Shown here: in pieces, positions 6,991-15,651 of the stretch
Position numbering within the stretch: the first letter of the stretch is position 1
Layout: the number at the start of each line of letters is the position of its first letter
Source: UBA8522 sp964353705
GTDB taxonomy: Bacteria > Acidobacteriota > Aminicenantia > Aminicenantales > UBA8522
NCBI GenBank assembly: GCA_964353705.1
Contig: CAYGXD010000004.1
Coordinates: forward strand, 6,599 to 70,598
Direction of reading: 5' to 3'
DNA length: 64,000 bases
Notes under the pieces: generated by a model
The model's database searches: none
What the model was told of the DNA's origin: nothing
The model's input: the letters and a program-made list of their open reading frames with translations, nothing else
Made by a program: the position numbers and the translations under genes

Positions 6991-9207
6991 TCAGTAATAA
7001 CGGCTGATCTTGATTCCCTGGTAATATTTCCTGAGTATTTCTTTGTAGTCGGCGCCCGCTTGAGCCATCCGCGAGGCCCCGACCTGACAGAGACCGACGC
7101 CGTGACCCCACCCCTTGCCGGCGAAAACGTAGTGGCTCGTCCGACCGTCGGCATCATACTCCTTGTCCAGCGTGAAGAGCGTGTCCCGCAGACCCAGGAC
7201 CCAACGAACCTTAAGACCCTTGACCACGATTTGACTCTCGGTCCCGATGATCTCAAGCTCGGTGACCCGGCGAGACTTGCCTCTTTGCCGGATGACGATG
7301 TCCTGGAGCTGGCCGATGGGATAATACTCGTTGACCCGTTTCTCCAATTCCTCCTGGGTTTGCCGAACCAGCCAGCGATGGAAAGGCGATCCCCTGTCCA
7401 GCGTGGCCGTGCTCACCGGGTAGGAGACTTCAAGACAGCCGATTTCGCCGCCGTTTTCGACCCAGCGAATATCCTCGCCGCCGAGCAGGTAAAGCCTCGA
7501 GGCCGGGAAAACCTCGCCGTCCTGCGAGCGGAAAAGAAAAGCATCGGGGGAGACGGGAACGATCCGGGTCTCGCCGCGTTCTTCTAATTCAAGCTCGTTT
7601 TTTCTGGTCAGTCCGCGAAACAACCCCTTCCGGGCAGGATCGAAATAGCTCCGGATAGCTTTGCCCAAAGCAAAGACCATCTCTCCCCGGGTGACCATCC
7701 TTTTTTCATCGGCCATCTCCGGACTGGAAGGAAGGACGCCGCTATGGATAAGATAGGCAAGGCTTTCTCTGGCGTCGGCCCTGACGGGAGGGAAATCCCG
7801 GAGGACATAATCGACCTCGGAGGGGAGCATCAGGTTCTTGACTCTTTCCTCCCATTGGAAGGCGGTGGTCAAGAGCTCGGCCAGGTTCGGAAAATTCAGG
7901 TTGGCCGCGGGCGGACCGAATTTCGCGCTGCTTTTTCCCACCAAGGCAAGAGCCTTGCCGACCCAGGCGGAGGCTTCTTCGAACGGGACCGCTTCGCGGT
8001 AGTAAGAAGGATCCGTCTCGCGGGGAATGATCCCAAGGCCGATCAACATGGCCGCATCGCGCTCGATCGAACGGCCGTTCATCCAGACTGGAACCATCGG
8101 CCGGCTTTCCAGGGTCCATTCCGGCTGTTTTTCATAGGTGCACTCGGTGCTCTTAAGGTAGGGCTGGGCCTGGCCCTCGAACACGTTCTGGATGTCCTCC
8201 GTCATTCCGCCGCAGGTACTGGTGTAGAGGGCATTGATGAGTTTACCCTTGTAGAGGGCCACTTCTCCATTTGTCTCCTCGACCGCCCGATTGCTCTCTT
8301 TATGCTCAGCGCTGAGGCCACCGTAAACCTGGCATTTGGCTGTATCGCAGAGGTCGAACCCAAGATCCCGGTTTGAGCCAAGGTTTTTAATGGCATAGGT
8401 CCGGGCGGCCACGGCCTGGGCTTTGAGCGCCTCGTATCCATGGAAGCGCTCGGGAGACAGCTCTTCCGGGACCACACCTTTGAGGTAGTCCTCCAAATTA
8501 AGGATATTCACAAGGACCAAACCCTTGAGGCTGGCGCGAAGCACAAATATCCCTCTGTACCGGGTCCCTCGGTAGGACAGGTAGCTTTTCGGATCGGTGG
8601 GGACAAAGTAGATGACCGTCCCTTTATTCAAGTTCTCAAGCTTATCCCCCACCAGCGCCCACAGGGGATGGGATTCCTCCGCAGTGACCTCTTCCCGCAA
8701 AATCCAGGCCTCTCCGACGCCCTGCTGATTAAGGGTCTTAATGAACTTTAAAGCCTCGTTCCGGGTGAGGAAGTCCCCAAGGCGGACTTGGTAAAGGTCC
8801 TCCGCTTTGCCCTCCCTCCCGGATACGACATAAGCCCTGAGACCGGATCCAGGCTTGAGGCGGGCGGCCAGATTATCCGCCTCCTCCTTGTTGGCCGTCT
8901 GAGCGACCTGGAGGATGTACTTTTCGGTGAGTTCCTCCTTATGCCCCTTAACCTGAATCTCGTCCACATCTTCGGCCAGAAGGCGATAGTCGGAACCGAC
9001 TTCATAGACTTTCATGCCCGAGGAGGCCTGGATAGTGATTTGCTCCAGGTTGACGGCGAGGCCGATCTTGACGACCGGATTCTGAATCAGGAAACCCTGG
9101 AAAAATTGGTTTTCCTGGCCGAATTCAGCCGGCTTCCCGATCAGAAAAAAGAGAACGGCAAATGCTCCGAAAAAATATTTGCCGGTTCTGGGGCGCGATT
9201 TTAACAT
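6991..9207 (-). CDS. SpoIID/LytB-domain envelope protein with SPOR-like repeat
   Basis: A 738-residue secreted protein. A signal peptide (about 12-28) is followed by a SPOR-like segment (ILQVAQTANKEEADNLAARL ... YQVRLGDFLTRNEA, about 95-165) and the SpoIID/LytB domain with LNLEDYLKGVVPEELSP and KAQAVAARTYAIKN near 240-280. The domain resumes at the C-terminus with GKGWGHGVGLCQVGASRMA near 705. SpoIID enzymes are lytic transglycosylases acting on denuded peptidoglycan; LytB members stimulate amidases. A helical insertion of about 300 residues splits the domain and contains an SLH-like stretch. The ATG has almost no SD but lies 17 bases after a predicted transcription start. Confidence 0.88.
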   Translation of the reverse strand: MLKSRPRTGKYFFGAFAVLFFLIGKPAEFGQENQFFQGFLIQNPVVKIGLAVNLEQITIQASSGMKVYEVGSDYRLLAEDVDEIQVKGHKEELTEKYILQVAQTANKEEADNLAARLKPGSGLRAYVVSGREGKAEDLYQVRLGDFLTRNEALKFIKTLNQQGVGEAWILREEVTAEESHPLWALVGDKLENLNKGTVIYFVPTDPKSYLSYRGTRYRGIFVLRASLKGLVLVNILNLEDYLKGVVPEELSPERFHGYEALKAQAVAARTYAIKNLGSNRDLGFDLCDTAKCQVYGGLSAEHKESNRAVEETNGEVALYKGKLINALYTSTCGGMTEDIQNVFEGQAQPYLKSTECTYEKQPEWTLESRPMVPVWMNGRSIERDAAMLIGLGIIPRETDPSYYREAVPFEEASAWVGKALALVGKSSAKFGPPAANLNFPNLAELLTTAFQWEERVKNLMLPSEVDYVLRDFPPVRADARESLAYLIHSGVLPSSPEMADEKRMVTRGEMVFALGKAIRSYFDPARKGLFRGLTRKNELELEERGETRIVPVSPDAFLFRSQDGEVFPASRLYLLGGEDIRWVENGGEIGCLEVSYPVSTATLDRGSPFHRWLVRQTQEELEKRVNEYYPIGQLQDIVIRQRGKSRRVTELEIIGTESQIVVKGLKVRWVLGLRDTLFTLDKEYDADGRTSHYVFAGKGWGHGVGLCQVGASRMAQAGADYKEILRKYYQGIKISRYY

Positions 9208-9230
9208 GAGCTGACAGACTGCGGAGCTAT

Positions 9231-9258
9231 TTTATACGGTCCTGAAAGGTTTTGTCAA
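9231..9258 (-). promoter_or_regulatory. Sigma70-like promoter for SpoIID-domain gene
   Basis: On the minus strand TTGACA (9253-9258) and TATAAA (9231-9236) are spaced 16 bases. The predicted start near 9224 leaves a leader of only about 17 bases before the ATG at 9207, with no clear SD in it. Confidence 0.7.
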
Positions 9259-9365
9259 GAAAAACAGTCAACCTGTGCTACCTCTTAGTGGATTTCCTAC
9301 CAGATATTGTATTTAGTATCTTGGATTTACCCCTATTTTATAGCACAAAGCGGAGGTTTCGTCAA

Positions 9366-9381
9366 CCCGGCTCAGGCCGGG
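9366..9381 (-). terminator. GC-rich hairpin spanning the beta-lactamase-like stop codon
   Basis: A perfect 6-bp stem CCCGGC/GCCGGG with a 4-base loop; the TGA stop of the upstream minus-strand gene lies at the loop. No U-tract follows, so if it ends transcription it is not a classical intrinsic terminator. The AT-rich stretch 9240-9365 between this hairpin and the next gene holds that gene's promoter. Confidence 0.4.
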
Positions 9382-10277
9382 GTAATCCGGCTATAAAGGA
9401 GCCGCGAGAGGCGGGCAATGAGCCTTTCCCCGTCTTCCCGGTTTTTCACCCCTCTGGTTAGGACCACCAGGATATATGGTTTGCGCCCCCCAGGGAAGAC
9501 TATCGCCGCGTCATGTTCCATCCCTGTAATGGAGCCCGTTTTATTGGCGACCCGCAGCCCATGGGGAAGCCCCGCCGGGATGCCGCTCCGAAACTTCTGT
9601 TTTTCCAGGATAACCGTCATCTCCCGGCAGGACGGCAAAGAACCGGCCCTGACGGAAGCGATCGATTCCATCACCCTAAGCAGGTCGGCGGCATCAGTCT
9701 GGTTGTTCCAGCCTCTCTCGAAGGCTTTGCTGTCTTCAACCCCTCTAAGGATCTGCATCCGCCGGATGCCCAAGAGCTCCAGGGTCGACATTATATTGTC
9801 GGGCTTTACGAGTTCGATCAAGATGTTGGTGGCCAGATTGCTGCTCGTGGTGATCATCCTCTCGGCGAGCTCCCGGATCGTCAAGGACTTCCCGATAAGG
9901 TCATAGATATCGGGATCAGAGTCATCTTCTTTATTCAACGAAAAGAGGCTGTCGTCGACGATGCTGTGAAACTCGTTCTTGATGATGATCCGTTCGTCCA
10001 GCCGATATTTCCCGTCTTCGGCCTGTTTGAAAACCTCGATGAGTACCGGCACCTTCATCGTGCTGGCCGCATGAACCATGTCCTTTTCTTTGACGTAAAG
10101 TGTATCTCCTGTCTGGAAATCTTTGAAGGCCAGGCTGACCTCGGCTCCGGAGGCGGCAATCTCGGCCTCGATCGCTTTTCTGAGGCTGTCCAGATCGTTG
10201 GTCCAGGAAAAGCGGTTCGAGATGGTCAGGCTGAAAATAAAAGTGGACATAACAAGCGGCCAGTGCTTCGAATTCAT
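9372..10277 (-). CDS. Class A beta-lactamase-like serine hydrolase
   Basis: A 301-residue exported protein. Motif 1 is STMK (Ser72, Lys75) and motif 3 is KTG (244-246). Motif 2, normally SDN, reads SSN (145-147). Glu181 in LRGVED occupies the place of the deacylating glutamate. The fold and length match class A beta-lactamases, but relatives with these variants may be DD-peptidases or esterases, so drug hydrolysis is not established. SD AGGAAGG lies 8 bases before ATG, behind a good promoter and a palindrome. Confidence 0.85.
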   Translation of the reverse strand: MNSKHWPLVMSTFIFSLTISNRFSWTNDLDSLRKAIEAEIAASGAEVSLAFKDFQTGDTLYVKEKDMVHAASTMKVPVLIEVFKQAEDGKYRLDERIIIKNEFHSIVDDSLFSLNKEDDSDPDIYDLIGKSLTIRELAERMITTSSNLATNILIELVKPDNIMSTLELLGIRRMQILRGVEDSKAFERGWNNQTDAADLLRVMESIASVRAGSLPSCREMTVILEKQKFRSGIPAGLPHGLRVANKTGSITGMEHDAAIVFPGGRKPYILVVLTRGVKNREDGERLIARLSRLLYSRITPA

Positions 10278-10297
10278 ATCGATTACCTTCCTCGCCC

Positions 10298-10326
10298 ATT
10301 CTAATGCGCCCCCCCAAAAATGTGAA
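10298..10326 (-). promoter_or_regulatory. Sigma70-like promoter for beta-lactamase-like gene
   Basis: On the minus strand TTCACA (10321-10326) and TAGAAT (10298-10303) each match consensus at five of six positions, with the ideal 17-base spacer. The predicted start near 10291 gives a very short leader containing the SD. Confidence 0.7.
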
Positions 10327-10338
10327 GATGTCTGTTGG

Positions 10339-10357
10339 TTTCGGACGAAATCCGAAA
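10339..10357. promoter_or_regulatory. Operator-like inverted repeat upstream of the promoter
   Basis: A perfect 7-bp inverted repeat TTTCGGA-CGAAA-TCCGAAA, 12 bases upstream of the -35 box of the beta-lactamase-like gene. It has no following U-tract in either direction, so a protein-binding site is more likely than a terminator. The rest of the 10278-10489 gap shows no gene. Confidence 0.45.
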
Positions 10358-10489
10358 CGCCTCCAAGACTCTAAACGAAAGCCGTTAACTCCCCTACCCC
10401 TCCCGACCAATCCGGCGAGGTCTATTTAGCGTCGACGTTTCGGGTAAAGGCCGAAGGACTCCGGCAAGGAGGTCCGTGGACGATTTGGC

Positions 10490-11836
10490 CTATTTCAGCC
10501 GGCGCAGCTCTGGAACGCTGATGGTGATGGCCGCACACAATAGAAACATGATCCCGGCGTTTAGCAGGACGGCAGCCGGCTCCCCGAAGTGTTCGGCTAT
10601 GGTCCCGATCCAGAGCGCTCCGACGGGCAAAAACCCGAAAAATGTCAGACTATAAAGCCCCATGACGCGGCCGCGCAACTCATCCCGCACCAGCGTTTGG
10701 ACCAGGGAGTTGGCTAAGTTAAAGATGAAGATGACAGCTACACCTGTGCCCATCAATACAACCAGAGATAGCGGCAGATGGCGGACAAAAGAAAAGGCCA
10801 GGACCAAAAGGGGAAAGGCAAATGCCCCGATGGTCAAGAGACGCCCTTTAAAATCGAAACGGCCAAGAGAGGCGATCGTCAGGGCACCGATGAGGGCGCC
10901 GATCCCGCGGGCCGACTGCAGCCAGCCATTGGTCGTGGCATCGCCGCCCAAAACCTTGACGGCCCAGGCAGGCAGCAGGACGGCGAAAGAGACGCCGAAC
11001 ATGCTGGTCACAACGATCAAACTGATGAGCGTCCGGATCATCCGATGGCCGAGGACGTAGCCAAATCCTTCCTTGAGGTCATGGAGAGCCGAAGACTGCG
11101 AGGGCACTTTTTCCCAGGGCTGCAATCTCATGCGAAGAAGGGCGGCGATCACGGCAAGAAAGGAAAACCCGTTGATCATGAAACACCAGGCGGGGCCGAA
11201 AAGGGCGTAGGTGATTCCCGCCACGGCCGGGCCTATCGTGGTCGCCGAATTAAACATCGTCGAGTTCAGGGCGATCGCGTTGGTCAAATCCTCACGCCCG
11301 ACCATATCGGGAACAAAAGCATGCCTGGCCGGGGCGTCAAACGCGTTGGCGATACCCAGGAGGAAGGCCAGAAGCACAATTTCCCAGGAGCGGACAATGT
11401 TCAAGAAGGCCAAGGTCGCCAGGGCGAAGGCCAGAAACATCATGGACGTCTGGGTGATCAGCAGAAGAGTGCGCCGCCGCACCCGGTCGGCGATCACTCC
11501 GCCTAGCGGCATGAAAAACCAGCTGGGCAGGCCGGCCGCAAAACCGACATATCCCAGATAGGCTGACGAGCCGGTGATCTCATAGACCAGAAAGCCCTGC
11601 GCCGTAACCTGCATCCAGGTGCCGAACAGGGATACGAGCTGTCCCCAAAACCAGAGCCGGTAATTGCGGTGGCGCAGCGATGAAAATGTGTGTTTCAGGC
11701 TGATCTGGCGGCGGAGCGTTTCGATTTCGGAGCGGACCATTTCGGCTGTCTCAAGACGCCGCATTGTAGCGCAATCGGGCCAGACGGACAAGAGGGGGAA
11801 GCCGCTCCAGGCACACCGGGATAGAAGTCTGGTCAT
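10490..11836 (-). CDS. MFS transporter, EntS/MFS_3 type
   Basis: A 448-residue integral membrane protein of about 12 hydrophobic segments. Family markers: RHRNYRLWFWGQLVSLFGTWMQ at TM1, GGVIADRVRRRTLLL in loop 2-3, and NAFDAPARHAFVPDMVGREDLTNAIALNS, typical of the MFS_3 (EntS-like) group that exports siderophores or drugs. I placed the start at the ATG at 11836, 10 bases after a strong GGGGGAGGAG; a TTG at 11842 is also possible. This leaves about 45 residues ahead of TM1, longer than usual. It lies 44 bases after the APC permease stop. Substrate unknown. Confidence 0.88.
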   Translation of the reverse strand: MTRLLSRCAWSGFPLLSVWPDCATMRRLETAEMVRSEIETLRRQISLKHTFSSLRHRNYRLWFWGQLVSLFGTWMQVTAQGFLVYEITGSSAYLGYVGFAAGLPSWFFMPLGGVIADRVRRRTLLLITQTSMMFLAFALATLAFLNIVRSWEIVLLAFLLGIANAFDAPARHAFVPDMVGREDLTNAIALNSTMFNSATTIGPAVAGITYALFGPAWCFMINGFSFLAVIAALLRMRLQPWEKVPSQSSALHDLKEGFGYVLGHRMIRTLISLIVVTSMFGVSFAVLLPAWAVKVLGGDATTNGWLQSARGIGALIGALTIASLGRFDFKGRLLTIGAFAFPLLVLAFSFVRHLPLSLVVLMGTGVAVIFIFNLANSLVQTLVRDELRGRVMGLYSLTFFGFLPVGALWIGTIAEHFGEPAAVLLNAGIMFLLCAAITISVPELRRLK

Positions 11837-11880
11837 GGACAACGGACTCCTCCCCCGATTTACGCCCTCGTCGGATCGGT

Positions 11881-13209
11881 TTAAGACGCTTTTCGCGTCT
11901 CCCGGCTTCGAAAAAAAGCAAAGATTGGGAGCCCGCCCAGGATGATGATCGAGCCGACCGCCGATTTGAGGGGGGCCGAGATGATGACATTGATAACAAC
12001 GGCTATCGAGACAGCCAGGAAGACAAACGGAACCAGGGGATATCCCCAGGTCCGGTAAGGTCTTTCCACGTCCGGCATCTTTTTCCTGAGCACCAGCAGG
12101 GCAAGGGCGGTCAGCCCGAAAAAGATCCAGTCGCCGAAAGTGACATATCGAAGCAATTGGCCGTAGCTATTCGTCAGCAGGAGGGCCGTAGCCCAGAGGG
12201 ACTGGAGCAGGATCGAATAATGCGGCGTCCCGTAGCGCGGATGGAGGCGGGAAGCGACGGGGAGGAACATGCTTTCCCTGGCCATGACAAAGTAAACCCG
12301 CGGTCCCGTCATGACGAATACATTGGTGATCCCGAAAGTCGAGATGATGATGGCCAGGGAAATGAAGGATGCGCCCAGAGGGCCGGTCATGGTCCTCATG
12401 GCGTCCGAGGCGAGCCGTGTCGAGGCCGCGATCTCACCGATCGGCAAAGCCTTGATATAGACGATATTTGAACACACATAGACGAAGACGACCAGCGAGA
12501 CTCCGGATATGATGGCCAAGGGAATATTCCGGGACGCGTTCTTCACCTCTCCACCGACGAAGTTCAGGTTCTGCCATCCCCCATAGGAGAAAAGCGCGGG
12601 CATCAGGGCCAGGCCGAGGGCGCTCAGGAGGCCCAAACTAAAACCCTGGGGAAAAAGGGCTCCCCATTCGAGCGGCGCCGGCCGCTGCCAGAATAAACCG
12701 TACCCGATCAGCACCAGGAGAGCGATGACCTTGAGGGCAGTGAAGATATTCTGGACGATGCTTCCCGGCCTGATTCCGAGAAGGTTGACCAGCGAAAGAA
12801 GCCAGATTATCGCCGCCGCGAGAAGGACCGTTCCCAGCCGGCCCAGCGGCAGAAAGACGCCGATGAAACTGGCACACGTATAAGCGACGGCGGCGATAGC
12901 TCCCGTCTGGATGGTGCTGAACAACGTCCAGCCGAAGAGGAAACCCACCCAGGGCGAGAAGGCCTTTTCAAGATAGACGACTTGGCCTCCCGTCTGGGGG
13001 AACATGGCGCCCAGTTCGGCGAAGCAGAGCCCGCCCAGGAAAGCTATCAGGCCCCCCAGTATCCAGACCAGGAGGAGCTGGGAGGACGTCTGGAGAAATT
13101 TAGCGCTTTCGGCGGAGTTGATGAAGATGCCCGAACCGATGATCGCCCCGCTCACGATCATGGCGGCATCGAAAGCGCCGAGCTTCCGTTTCAGCGCTTC
13201 ACCGTTCAT
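11881..13209 (-). CDS. APC-family amino acid permease
   Basis: A 442-residue membrane protein of about 12 segments. The family hallmark near the N-terminus is FDAAMIVSGAIIGSGIFIN, followed by GLCFAELGAMFPQTGGQVVYLEKAFSP. The C-terminal DVERPYRTWGYPLVPFVFL is also typical of the LAT-like branch. It probably exchanges or imports amino acids. A second permease of the same branch lies at 59344-60792. The substrate cannot be decided. A hairpin sits upstream at 13247-13267. Confidence 0.92.
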   Translation of the reverse strand: MNGEALKRKLGAFDAAMIVSGAIIGSGIFINSAESAKFLQTSSQLLLVWILGGLIAFLGGLCFAELGAMFPQTGGQVVYLEKAFSPWVGFLFGWTLFSTIQTGAIAAVAYTCASFIGVFLPLGRLGTVLLAAAIIWLLSLVNLLGIRPGSIVQNIFTALKVIALLVLIGYGLFWQRPAPLEWGALFPQGFSLGLLSALGLALMPALFSYGGWQNLNFVGGEVKNASRNIPLAIISGVSLVVFVYVCSNIVYIKALPIGEIAASTRLASDAMRTMTGPLGASFISLAIIISTFGITNVFVMTGPRVYFVMARESMFLPVASRLHPRYGTPHYSILLQSLWATALLLTNSYGQLLRYVTFGDWIFFGLTALALLVLRKKMPDVERPYRTWGYPLVPFVFLAVSIAVVINVIISAPLKSAVGSIIILGGLPIFAFFRSRETRKAS

Positions 13210-13246
13210 CCTTTCTTTTTAGCTGAAGGCAGCGGCAAAATCAATG

Positions 13247-13267
13247 GGGCCGAACCCTCTCCGGCCC
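13247..13267. other. Hairpin between divergent genes
   Basis: An inverted repeat GGGCCG / CGGCCC with a 9-base loop, in the spacer between the APC permease (minus) and the exported protein at 13378 (plus). No U-tract follows on either strand. It could be an operator or leader hairpin for the permease. Confidence 0.3.
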
Positions 13268-13317
13268 AATGTCCTTTGCTTTTTGGCGAGCGGCGAATCC
13301 TGCGGACGGGGGGGGAT

Positions 13318-13346
13318 TTGACCTCATCCCCGGTTTTTTATAGAAT
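13318..13346 (+). promoter_or_regulatory. Sigma70-like promoter for the 13378 gene
   Basis: TTGACC (13318-13323) and TAGAAT (13341-13346) are each one base off consensus with the ideal 17-base spacer. The predicted start near 13353 leaves a 25-base leader containing AAGGAGG. Confidence 0.75.
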
Positions 13347-13377
13347 TATCGCGTTTGAAAGTCACAAGGAGGACTTC

Positions 13378-14109
13378 ATGAAAAAAACTATTTCCCGTAT
13401 TGTCTGCGCCCTCGTGGTTTTGGCGCTGGCCTCGGCCCCGGCTTCCAGCCAGACGGCCAAGGAAATCCTGGGCAAGTGGATCGAGGCCCAGGGGGGAGCG
13501 AAGGCCCTTGAAGCTGTCAAAGACACGACCATCACCGGAAATGTCCAACTGGTCTCCATGGGGATAAACGGCACCCTCACCATGTATCAGAAAGAGCCCA
13601 ATATGATGCGCCTGGATATCGAGATCATGGGCATGGTCATCACTCAGGCCTACGACGGCGAGATCGCCTGGATGGTTGACCCGCAGACGGGGGCGACGAC
13701 CCAGATGCCCGAGAACGCCACCCAGGAGTTCAAGCGTCAGGCCCTCGGCAACGATGCCCTCCTCAACCCCGAAAAATACGGGATTAAATATGACGTCAAG
13801 GGCAAGGAAAAGCTCGAAGAGAAAGAATACCTCGTCCTCGAACAGACCACTTCGGATGGACACAAAACGACCATCTACATCGACCCCGCCACCTACCTGA
13901 CCTACAAGACCAAGGGCACGGCCATGGGACAGGCCGGTGTCGAGGTCATGGCCGAGACGATCACAGGCGATTATAAGAAAGTCGAAGGGCTCCTCATCGC
14001 CCACTCCATGACCCAATTCCAGGACGGCCAGGAGTTCATGAGGATGACCATGACCAAGGTCACTTTCAACTCCAACCTGGAAGATTCCTTTTTCAAGATG
14101 GCCAAATAG
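13378..14109 (+). CDS. Secreted outer-membrane lipoprotein-sorting-like protein
   Basis: A 243-residue protein with a clear signal peptide (MKKTISRIVCALVVL, cleavage near ASSQ). The mature part starts TAKEILGKWIEAQGGAKALEAVKD and continues with strand-rich sequence (MVITQAYDGEIAWMVDPQTG, YLVLEQTTSDGHKTTIYIDPATY), like the LolA/LolB or lipoprotein-sorting superfamily. Such proteins bind acyl chains or lipids in the periplasm. A larger frame starts at 12982, but AAGGAGG 5 bases before the ATG at 13378 and the signal peptide fix the start. The M48 lipoprotein gene follows after 68 bases. Confidence 0.83.
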   Translation: MKKTISRIVCALVVLALASAPASSQTAKEILGKWIEAQGGAKALEAVKDTTITGNVQLVSMGINGTLTMYQKEPNMMRLDIEIMGMVITQAYDGEIAWMVDPQTGATTQMPENATQEFKRQALGNDALLNPEKYGIKYDVKGKEKLEEKEYLVLEQTTSDGHKTTIYIDPATYLTYKTKGTAMGQAGVEVMAETITGDYKKVEGLLIAHSMTQFQDGQEFMRMTMTKVTFNSNLEDSFFKMAK

Positions 14110-14118
14110 GACGGGTGG

Positions 14119-14132
14119 GAGGATCGATCCTC
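14119..14132. other. Perfect palindrome GAGGATCGATCCTC
   Basis: A 14-base perfect palindrome ten bases after the stop of the lipoprotein-sorting-like gene, followed by an AT-rich stretch (TATTTATTTTT). It could fold as a 5-bp stem acting as a weak terminator, or be a dimeric protein site before the M48 gene. Confidence 0.35.
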
Positions 14133-14177
14133 TAAGAGAATATTTATTTTTCTGTCTCGTCCCGGAGGGAGGTCACA

Positions 14178-15602
14178 ATGAAGAAGGTTTTCTTTCTTCT
14201 GCTGATCATCCTGTTCAGTTTTTCCAGCTGCGCCGTCAATCCGGTCACCGGCAAAAAAGAGCTGAACCTGATCTCGGAAAGCCAGGAGATCGCCCTGGGC
14301 AAGCAGACCGACATCGAAGTCCGCAAGGAGTATGGGGTTTATGCCAACCCTGACCTCAATGCCTACGTTCAGACCATTGGCAAGGATCTGGTCCCCCACA
14401 CTCATCGGCCTCAGCTCCCCTATCAGTTTGCCGTCCTGGATACTCCTGTGGTCAACGCCTTCGCCGTTCCTGGCGGATACATCTACGTCACCCGGGGGAT
14501 CCTGGCCCTCATGGGATCGGAGGCTGAGCTGGCCGTCGTCCTGGGCCATGAGCTGGGGCATGTCAACGCCCGGCACAGCGTCCACCGGATGAGCGAGATG
14601 ATGCTCGTCCAGGTCGGCCTGGCCGTGGGCAGCGCCCTGAGCCAAACGTTCGCCCAGGTCGCCGGCCTGGCCGGCGTCGGCGTCCAGCTCCTCTTTCTTA
14701 AGTACAGCCGGGATGATGAGCGGCAGGCGGATGCGCTCGGCGTCGAATACGCCCGCAAGGGAGTTTACAATCCGGGAGAGATGATCGCCTTTTTCGGTTC
14801 GCTCGAAAAGCTGGGCGACCTCTCCGGCGGCCAAGCGCTCCCAGGATTCCTCTCCACACACCCTTTGACAAGCGAACGCATCGGAAAAGTCAAACAGATG
14901 CTCACGGAGGCTGACCAGAAACTCGAGGTCAAGGAGAGGCCGTATCTGAGGCGCATCGACGGGCTCGTTTATGGAGAGGATCCGCGCCAGGGCTTTGTCG
15001 AAGGCGGCCGCTTCTATCACCCGGAGATGGCTTTCAGCTTTGCTGTCCCCAGCGGATGGATTGTGGTCAACACGCCGACCCAGGCTATGTTTTCCTCTCC
15101 GGACGAAAAAGGGGCCTTGATCCTCCAGGCGGAGGAGACGGCCGAAGATCTCCCCGGCTACGTCCAAAAGAAGGCCGGGCAGATCGAAGGCAGCCAGTTC
15201 GTTGCCGATGATACCCTCAGAGTCCCCGGCCTGGCCTCTTGTCATCAACTCTACCGGGTCGATCAGCAGCAGGCGGAGACGATCCACCTCCGTCTATCCG
15301 CGATCCGAAAAGGCAGCATGGTCTATACGTTCTCGGCGCTGGCAAGGTCGTCGGATTTTCCCCGGTTCAACCAGGAATTCAGGCGCTCCGCTCAGTCTTT
15401 CGCCCCGCTCCGGGACCCGGCTTTTCTCAACCGCCGCCCCCACCAGCTGAGGTTAGTTGAGGCTAGCGGACGTCAAACCCTCCAGGAGGTCTTTTCGGGC
15501 GCCGGGATGAACAAGGACCTCTGGCCCTCCGTGGCCATACTCAACGGGCTGGAACTGGGCTCCAAACCGCCCCAGGGTCAGATGCTCAAAGTCATCCGCT
15601 AG
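14178..15602 (+). CDS. M48 family metalloprotease lipoprotein, BepA-like
   Basis: A 474-residue lipoprotein: hydrophobic signal then SFSSC with lipidated Cys18. The zinc motif HELGH is at 124-128, and a third ligand is expected in RDDERQADALGVEYA near 178. This matches BepA/YfgC and LoiP type periplasmic proteases that survey outer-membrane protein assembly. Instead of the TPR tail of BepA, residues from about 270 onward (FYHPEMAFSFAVPSGWIVVNTP, then LRDPAFLNRRPHQLRLVEA) form a separate domain seen in many M48 lipoproteins. SD GGAGG lies 6 bases before ATG. The stop faces the lipid A operon end 49 bases away; that gap shows nothing. Confidence 0.9.
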   Translation: MKKVFFLLLIILFSFSSCAVNPVTGKKELNLISESQEIALGKQTDIEVRKEYGVYANPDLNAYVQTIGKDLVPHTHRPQLPYQFAVLDTPVVNAFAVPGGYIYVTRGILALMGSEAELAVVLGHELGHVNARHSVHRMSEMMLVQVGLAVGSALSQTFAQVAGLAGVGVQLLFLKYSRDDERQADALGVEYARKGVYNPGEMIAFFGSLEKLGDLSGGQALPGFLSTHPLTSERIGKVKQMLTEADQKLEVKERPYLRRIDGLVYGEDPRQGFVEGGRFYHPEMAFSFAVPSGWIVVNTPTQAMFSSPDEKGALILQAEETAEDLPGYVQKKAGQIEGSQFVADDTLRVPGLASCHQLYRVDQQQAETIHLRLSAIRKGSMVYTFSALARSSDFPRFNQEFRRSAQSFAPLRDPAFLNRRPHQLRLVEASGRQTLQEVFSGAGMNKDLWPSVAILNGLELGSKPPQGQMLKVIR

Positions 15603-15651
15603 TGTCCGGTCTTTGGAGAGGACTTTGGAAGGAGATTTTTGAGAAGGGACG

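Noticed and set aside
10278..10489. tRNA or small RNA gene in the 212-base gap
   Set aside because: No cloverleaf can be folded by eye; the gap is explained by a promoter and an inverted repeat.
12982..13377. Long N-terminal extension of the lipoprotein-sorting-like protein
   Set aside because: It lies antisense to the APC permease; the SD, promoter and signal peptide all place the start at 13378.
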